A stretch of 39,388 bases of DNA from Geobacteraceae bacterium (GTDB lineage Bacteria; Desulfobacterota; Desulfuromonadia; Geobacterales; Geobacteraceae). The notes under the pieces were generated by a model. It was not told where the DNA came from. It made no database searches and saw only the letters and a program-made list of their open reading frames with translations. The stretch covers positions 1-39,388 of the forward strand of contig JANXYN010000178.1 of assembly GCA_025356035.1 (NCBI GenBank). The letters run 5' to 3'. A program made the position numbers and the translations under genes. Positions 35,889-39,388 of the stretch are shown here, piece by piece (positions within the stretch are counted from its first letter, which is position 1; each line of letters starts with the position of its first letter).

Positions 35889-37154
35889 ATGATTATCTTA
35901 ACCCTCAACTGTTGGAGTTATTCGGTCAGATACCAGCTGTTCGACTGGCGCAACCAATCGGTCCTTGCCGGTGGCACCGTGGAACGCGTCCTGATCGGCG
36001 ATACCTATCTCGAGCACGAAGTGCCGGGGCGAGACAAATACCGGCTTGAGCGGGAATGCCCCGACCATCGGACCGCCATAGAACTAATTTTACAGACGCT
36101 CACCCATCCTGACCATGGGGTGCTGCGGAGCACCGCCGACATTGCGGCGGTGGGGCACCGGGTGGTGCATGGCGGGGAAAAATTTACCAGCTCGGTGCGG
36201 ATCGATACGGCGGTGATGGACGCGGTGCGGGATGTGGAACACCTGGCACCGCAGCACAACACCAACAACATCGCCGGGATCGATGCCGCCCAGGCCCTCC
36301 TGCCTGCCCTGCCGCATGTGGCGATCTTCGACACCGCCTTTCATCAGACCATGCCTGAATACGCCTATATCTACCCCCTCCCCTACGAATGGTACGAAAA
36401 ATACGGGGTCCGCCGCTACGGTTTCCACGGCGCCTCCCACCTCTACGTGTCCAAGCGGGCAGCAGTCAACCTTGGCAAGCCTGCAGCCGACTGCAACCTT
36501 ATTACCATGCATATCGGCAAGGGCACCTCGCTCTGCGCCATCAAGAACGGCATTTCCGTGGACACCAGCATGGGACTGACCCCCATCGAAGGGACCATGA
36601 TGGGAACCCGCTGCGGCGACATCGATCCCGGCATCCCCCCCTTCATCATGCATCACCAGGACATTTCCCCACGGGAAATGGATACCATCCTCAACCAGAA
36701 AAGCGGCGTGTTGGGAGTTACCGGCCGCTTCAAGGACCGCCGTGACATCATCGACCAGATTGCCGCGGGGAATGAGCGCTGTCGGCTGTCGCTGGAGATG
36801 GAGACCTATCGGCTGAAGAAATACATCGGTGCCTATTTGGCGGTGGTGGGGCGGCTCGATGCGCTGGTCTTTACCGCTGGGGTCGGGGTGATGGGGTGGC
36901 AACTCCGGGAAAAAGCCCTAGCCGGACTGGAAGAGATGGGGATCGTGCTCGATCTGGACAAAAACCGGGAAGCTGTCTCTCCGGAGCGTGAGGCGGAGAT
37001 CTCCGCGCCCACATCACGGGTCAAGATATTCATCATCCCCACCGCCGAAGAGCTGGTGTTTGCCGAAGACACCGCCTCCATCCTCGATGGGAGCTACACC
37101 GACCACATGCACCACGCTTACAGCTTTACCCGCCCCGATTTCCGCCGCAGCTAG
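35889..37154 (+). CDS. ackA: Acetate kinase family protein, divergent
   Basis: 421 aa. Alignment by position to the Methanosarcina numbering keeps N7, S10, S12, R91, H123, D148, H180 and R241, plus the C-terminal PTAEEL glutamate. Changes are N211 to Lys (HIGKGTS instead of HLGNGAS), K14 to Arg, and the GIGEN adenosine loop to GVGVM (331-335). It probably phosphorylates acetate or a related acyl substrate, but altered kinetics or specificity is possible. No pta gene is adjacent. AGGAG precedes the ATG. The gene converges with the SDR gene across repeat C. Confidence 0.85.
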   Translation: MIILTLNCWSYSVRYQLFDWRNQSVLAGGTVERVLIGDTYLEHEVPGRDKYRLERECPDHRTAIELILQTLTHPDHGVLRSTADIAAVGHRVVHGGEKFTSSVRIDTAVMDAVRDVEHLAPQHNTNNIAGIDAAQALLPALPHVAIFDTAFHQTMPEYAYIYPLPYEWYEKYGVRRYGFHGASHLYVSKRAAVNLGKPAADCNLITMHIGKGTSLCAIKNGISVDTSMGLTPIEGTMMGTRCGDIDPGIPPFIMHHQDISPREMDTILNQKSGVLGVTGRFKDRRDIIDQIAAGNERCRLSLEMETYRLKKYIGAYLAVVGRLDALVFTAGVGVMGWQLREKALAGLEEMGIVLDLDKNREAVSPEREAEISAPTSRVKIFIIPTAEELVFAEDTASILDGSYTDHMHHAYSFTRPDFRRS

Positions 37155-37165
37155 TGTTCTTAAAA

Positions 37166-37288
37166 AAACAACGTCAGATTTGAGATGATACCAAGGCGGC
37201 AAGGACGAGGCTCCGGAGGCGTACGGATAGTACGTCGAGGAAGCCGAGGACGCGCCAACGCAGGTAGCGCTCAAATAAGGCGTTGTTT
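37166..37288. repeat. Dispersed palindromic repeat, copy C
   Basis: Arms AAACAACGTCAGATTTGAG and CTCAAATAAGGCGTTGTTT enclose CCAAGGCGGCAAGGACGAGG, the centre GCGTACGGATAGTACGTC and CGCCAACGCAGG. It fills the gap between the convergent ackA and SDR genes, so it may terminate both. Confidence 0.85.
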
Positions 37289-37294
37289 ATCCAC

Positions 37295-38011
37295 TCAGAC
37301 CAGCCGGCTGCCACCATCCACATCGATCACCGCGCCGGTCGTATAGCCGTTCTGCATCAGGTATAAGACGGTGCGGGCCACATCCTCGGGCCGGCCGATT
37401 CTCTTCACCGGCAGTTTTGCCGCTACCGCATCGAAAAACGCCCGCCGTTCCTTCACTGGCATCCCTTCATAGGCTGGCGTCTCCACAATCCCCGGCGACA
37501 CTGCATTCACCCGGAGCGGGGCCAGCTCCACCGCCAGCGCCCGGCAGAGGGCGTTGATCCCACCGTTCACCGCGGCAAACGAGGAAAAACCTGGAATCGG
37601 CTTCTGGCTCGCCACACCTGAAAACATCGTGATCGAGCCACCCACCGTGATTCGGGAAGCGCCATACTTGGCCGCCAGGTACTGCCCCCAAAATTTGCTA
37701 GCAAACAGCGCCTGCACCGCGGCCGTCTCCAACTGCAGGAAAGGGCCGGTCAATTCCCCCGCCGCCGTAGTCACCAGATGGTCCAGCTCTTCCACCTCGG
37801 CAAAGAACCGCTTCACCTGCTCTTCGTCGGTCACGTCGAGCACGTAGCTTTTCACTTCGCCCTCGATCTCGTCAACCGCGGCGCGCAGCTTCTCCGCCGA
37901 GCGGCTGGCGATGACCAGCAGCGCCCCCTCCGCCACAGCGGCCTTGGCCGTGGCCAGCCCCATCCCCGAACTCCCGCCGATGATCACCACTTTCTTATCC
38001 TTGAGCGACAT
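37295..38011 (-). CDS. SDR-family protein lacking the catalytic Tyr and Lys
   Basis: 238 aa from an ATG at 38011 with AAGGAGAG upstream (the longer open frame lacks this site). The cofactor motif GGSSGMG is at 12-18, and the SPGIVETPA segment and C-terminal GAVIDVDGG are classical SDR. Around the active site, Ser131 is present (TMFSGVAS), but the Y-x3-K pair reads F145-AAV-N149. Such variants are known as a subgroup, often of unknown activity. It may bind NAD(P) without standard dehydrogenase chemistry. Confidence 0.85.
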   Translation of the reverse strand: MSLKDKKVVIIGGSSGMGLATAKAAVAEGALLVIASRSAEKLRAAVDEIEGEVKSYVLDVTDEEQVKRFFAEVEELDHLVTTAAGELTGPFLQLETAAVQALFASKFWGQYLAAKYGASRITVGGSITMFSGVASQKPIPGFSSFAAVNGGINALCRALAVELAPLRVNAVSPGIVETPAYEGMPVKERRAFFDAVAAKLPVKRIGRPEDVARTVLYLMQNGYTTGAVIDVDGGSRLV

Positions 38012-38071
38012 GGATCTCTCCTTAGTTGTTCTGCCTGAACCAAAATTTATAAAACCGCAAAAAGTCCAAAT

Positions 38072-38149
38072 CCACACAAAGGCACAAACGACACAAGGTT
38101 AACTGCCTAAGATATAATTGTTTTCTTCGTGTACTTCGTGCCTTCGTGG
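38072..38149. repeat. Imperfect inverted repeat upstream of the SDR gene
   Basis: CCACACAAAGGCACAAACGA and the reverse complement of CTTCGTGTACTTCGTGCCTT run parallel over about 25 bp, separated by a 26-nt A/T-rich centre. Confidence 0.65.
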
Positions 38150-38335
38150 TAAAGAAAGGGTTTTGTGGGGCCTTCATAATTGTTATCACAAAAACGACAA
38201 AGGACAACCGAAAGGGGGGGCCGACAGTGGCCTTAAAAAGGGGAGCGGGCGAGCCGCAGGGATCGGCGCTACAGATAAAGTTGGAAGACGGTGCCAGTGA
38301 CCGGCGATGTCCGGCCAAGTGGCGTGGTAGGCAAT
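38150..38335. other. Intergenic segment, no gene recognised
   Basis: 186 bp between the inverted repeat and higA. A plus-strand frame (38146-38445) runs through it, but it has no recognisable motif and its end overlaps higA. Base composition shifts from A-rich to G-rich, as in a decayed remnant. Confidence 0.5.
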
Positions 38336-38641
38336 TTAAGCCACAAGCCGCGTATGAACTTCGCGCTCGATTTTTGTCCCCATTTCCCGCTCAACGATTT
38401 TTAGATCATAACTTGTCTGCAAGTTCAGCCAGAACTGCGGTGTAGTGCCCAAGTAACGAGCCAGCCGCAGTGCCGTATCGGGTGTAATGGAGCGGCGCTC
38501 ACGCACGATATCATTGATACGCGGGGCCGGTACTTTGAGTTCCATCGCCAGTGCGTGCGCGCTCATTCCCAATGGAACCAGGAACTCTTCACGTAAAATT
38601 TCACCGGGATGAATAGGACGCATTTTATTTGTCGGATTCAT
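38336..38641 (-). CDS. higA: HigA-family antitoxin
   Basis: 101 aa. RPIHPGEILREEFLVPLGMSAHALA begins the HigA HTH family. The helix-turn-helix is at about 27-50 (ALAMELKVPAPRINDIVRERR), followed by RLARYLGTTPQFWLNLQ. It binds and neutralises HigB and represses the operon. It starts 13 nt after higB; the toxin-first order is typical of HigBA. Confidence 0.93.
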   Translation of the reverse strand: MNPTNKMRPIHPGEILREEFLVPLGMSAHALAMELKVPAPRINDIVRERRSITPDTALRLARYLGTTPQFWLNLQTSYDLKIVEREMGTKIEREVHTRLVA

Positions 38642-38654
38642 ATTGTTTATCTCC

Positions 38655-38933
38655 TCAATGGTAATCTAAGATCTCGACATCCAAGGCGTTACCGTCCTCG
38701 AACCGAAAGCAGACGCGCCACTGATCGTTAATGCGAATGCTCCACTGACCTTTGCGGTCACCGCGCAAGGCCTCCAATCGGTTGCCTGGAGGGACACGGA
38801 GATCTTCGAGCGAGTATGCGTCGTCAAGCATTTGCAGCTTGCGCTCGGCAACACTGGCAAATGCTTTGAATTTACGCGGGCATCTGCCCTCGAACAAGGC
38901 CTGTGTATCCTTGCTATGGAAGGTCTTGATCAT
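38655..38933 (-). CDS. higB: HigB-family toxin (RelE/ParE fold)
   Basis: 92 aa. IKTFHSKDTQALFEG at the N-terminus, then KLQMLDDAYSLEDLRVPPGNRLEAL, RGDRKGQWSIRINDQWRVCFRF and a final DVEILDYH match plasmid-maintenance HigB toxins, ribosome-dependent mRNA interferases. The Arg residues near 58, 68 and 73 and the terminal His are in place. The gene appears intact. No Shine-Dalgarno precedes the ATG. Confidence 0.93.
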   Translation of the reverse strand: MIKTFHSKDTQALFEGRCPRKFKAFASVAERKLQMLDDAYSLEDLRVPPGNRLEALRGDRKGQWSIRINDQWRVCFRFEDGNALDVEILDYH

Positions 38934-38939
38934 GGAGAA

Positions 38940-38968
38940 ATAATATAACGGGGGGCGTTAAACGTCAA
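38940..38968 (-). promoter_or_regulatory. higBA promoter with a small dyad in its spacer
   Basis: Minus strand TTGACG (38968-38963), 17-nt spacer, TATTAT (38945-38940). The spacer contains TAACG-CCCCC-CGTTA (38946-38960), a likely HigA operator. The -10 ends 6 nt before the higB ATG. Confidence 0.7.
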
Positions 38969-39010
38969 GTGATTAGTTATTTTGCGATTCATTGTCGGCT
39001 ATGGGCAAAT

Positions 39011-39163
39011 TTAAGGGAACTGGGGAAGTCTAATGGTGATGCGCGATTTGCCGCCAGCTTCCGCCTGAAGCCTTGCAAGATGAGGTGTTTCGGCAACCGG
39101 CTTTGCGTCGGAAAAATCATACTCCTTGAATTTCTCGTACATTTTATCAGAACTGGCTTTCAT
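39011..39163 (-). pseudogene. BrnA-like antitoxin, truncated
   Basis: 50 aa. MYEKFKEYDFSDAKPV and GGKSRITIRL match the N-terminal half of BrnA antitoxins (normally about 80-90 aa). After RITIRL the frame reads PQFP and stops, so the C-terminal part of the DNA-binding ribbon-helix-helix and its last helix are missing. GGAGG precedes the ATG. No BrnT toxin is recognisable between it and the IS30 end at 39255. Likely a relic of a toxin-antitoxin pair cut by rearrangement. Confidence 0.7.
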
Positions 39164-39254
39164 AGCGCCTCCGTTGCGGCTGTGGCTTGAATATGGCTCA
39201 GCAAAGCATTGGTTAGTAACCTTGACCCTTGAAAAATTTATTGTGGGCTTGGTA

Positions 39255-39274
39255 GAATCTAGTTCAAAGTGCAC
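39255..39274. repeat. Probable left terminal inverted repeat of an IS30-family element
   Basis: GAATCTAGTTCAAAGTGCAC resembles the inverted copy at 115-134. It lies about 95 bp upstream of the transposase start at the right edge. Confidence 0.5.
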
Positions 39275-39366
39275 CACCCTGAGAGGTGGGTAAAAAACAA
39301 GTAGACACGGTGGGTTTCTGGTAATGTTGGAAGCGCGACCAACCATCACACCAGAAGGAGTCCACC

Positions 39367-39388
39367 GTGCCTTACCATCATCTTACAT
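39367..39388 (+). mobile_element. IS30-family transposase, N-terminal start (partial)
   Basis: GTG start preceded by AGAAGGAG; the first residues are (M)PYHHLT, the typical opening of IS30 transposases (M-x-Y-x-H-L-T). It runs off the window. Same strand as the fragment at the left edge. Confidence 0.65.

Noticed and set aside
38146-38445. 99-aa plus-strand open frame upstream of higA
   Set aside because: No motif, half of it antisense to higA, and no ribosome site; treated as non-coding.
39090-39115. GEMM-like string (GCTTTGCGTC on the plus strand)
   Set aside because: It is the reverse complement of the BrnA-like codons for FSDAKPV; there is no surrounding riboswitch structure.

Overview
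The window looks like a Geobacter-type genome (Desulfuromonadales/Geobacterales). The evidence is a PpcA-like triheme cytochrome, an OmcE-like tetraheme nanowire cytochrome with multiheme partners and a ResB/CcsA pair, a selenocysteine-containing SelD, a ThiE-ThiD fusion, and the dispersed hairpin repeats typical of this group. From memory, ppcA, resB and omcE also lie close together in G. sulfurreducens; I could not check this here.

Layout. (1) 1-131 and 39255-39388 are the 3' and 5' ends of IS30-family elements in the same orientation, so both window edges fall inside such an element. (2) 224-12011 (minus) is a surface-polysaccharide cluster. It holds CDP-3,6-dideoxyhexose genes rfbF-rfbG-rfbH, an extended SDR reductase and a ThDP enzyme of YerE type (together a yersiniose-like branched sugar pathway), a winged-helix regulator, three glycosyltransferases, a TMTC-like membrane protein with TPRs, and a four-helix-bundle (S23) protein. 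(3) 12090-22873 (minus) is an extracellular electron transfer locus: a 741-aa beta-barrel, an NHL lipoprotein, omcE behind a good sigma-54 promoter, a second NHL lipoprotein, an octaheme cytochrome, a cytochrome with about 11 hemes, ccsA, resB and ppcA. (4) 23177-32319 (minus) holds purE, purD, a TMTC-like gene, purH, an ASKHA corrinoid-activation-type protein, selD (read through a UGA) and alr. (5) 32391-37154 (plus) holds a TPP riboswitch, thiE-thiD fusion, thiC, tRNA-Thr(CGU) and a divergent acetate kinase. (6) 37295-39163 (minus) holds an SDR-like protein without its catalytic Tyr/Lys, a HigB-HigA toxin-antitoxin pair and a truncated BrnA-like antitoxin.

Four copies of one dispersed, strongly palindromic repeat of about 120-170 bp occur. 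Three sit at gene 3' ends, and two of those supply the stop codon of purE or alr. The fourth is lodged inside the variable P3a arm of the TPP riboswitch. The most original items are this riboswitch-repeat chimera, the omcE locus with its paired NHL lipoproteins and beta-barrel, the yersiniose-like pathway, and the selD recoding that plain ORF calling misses.
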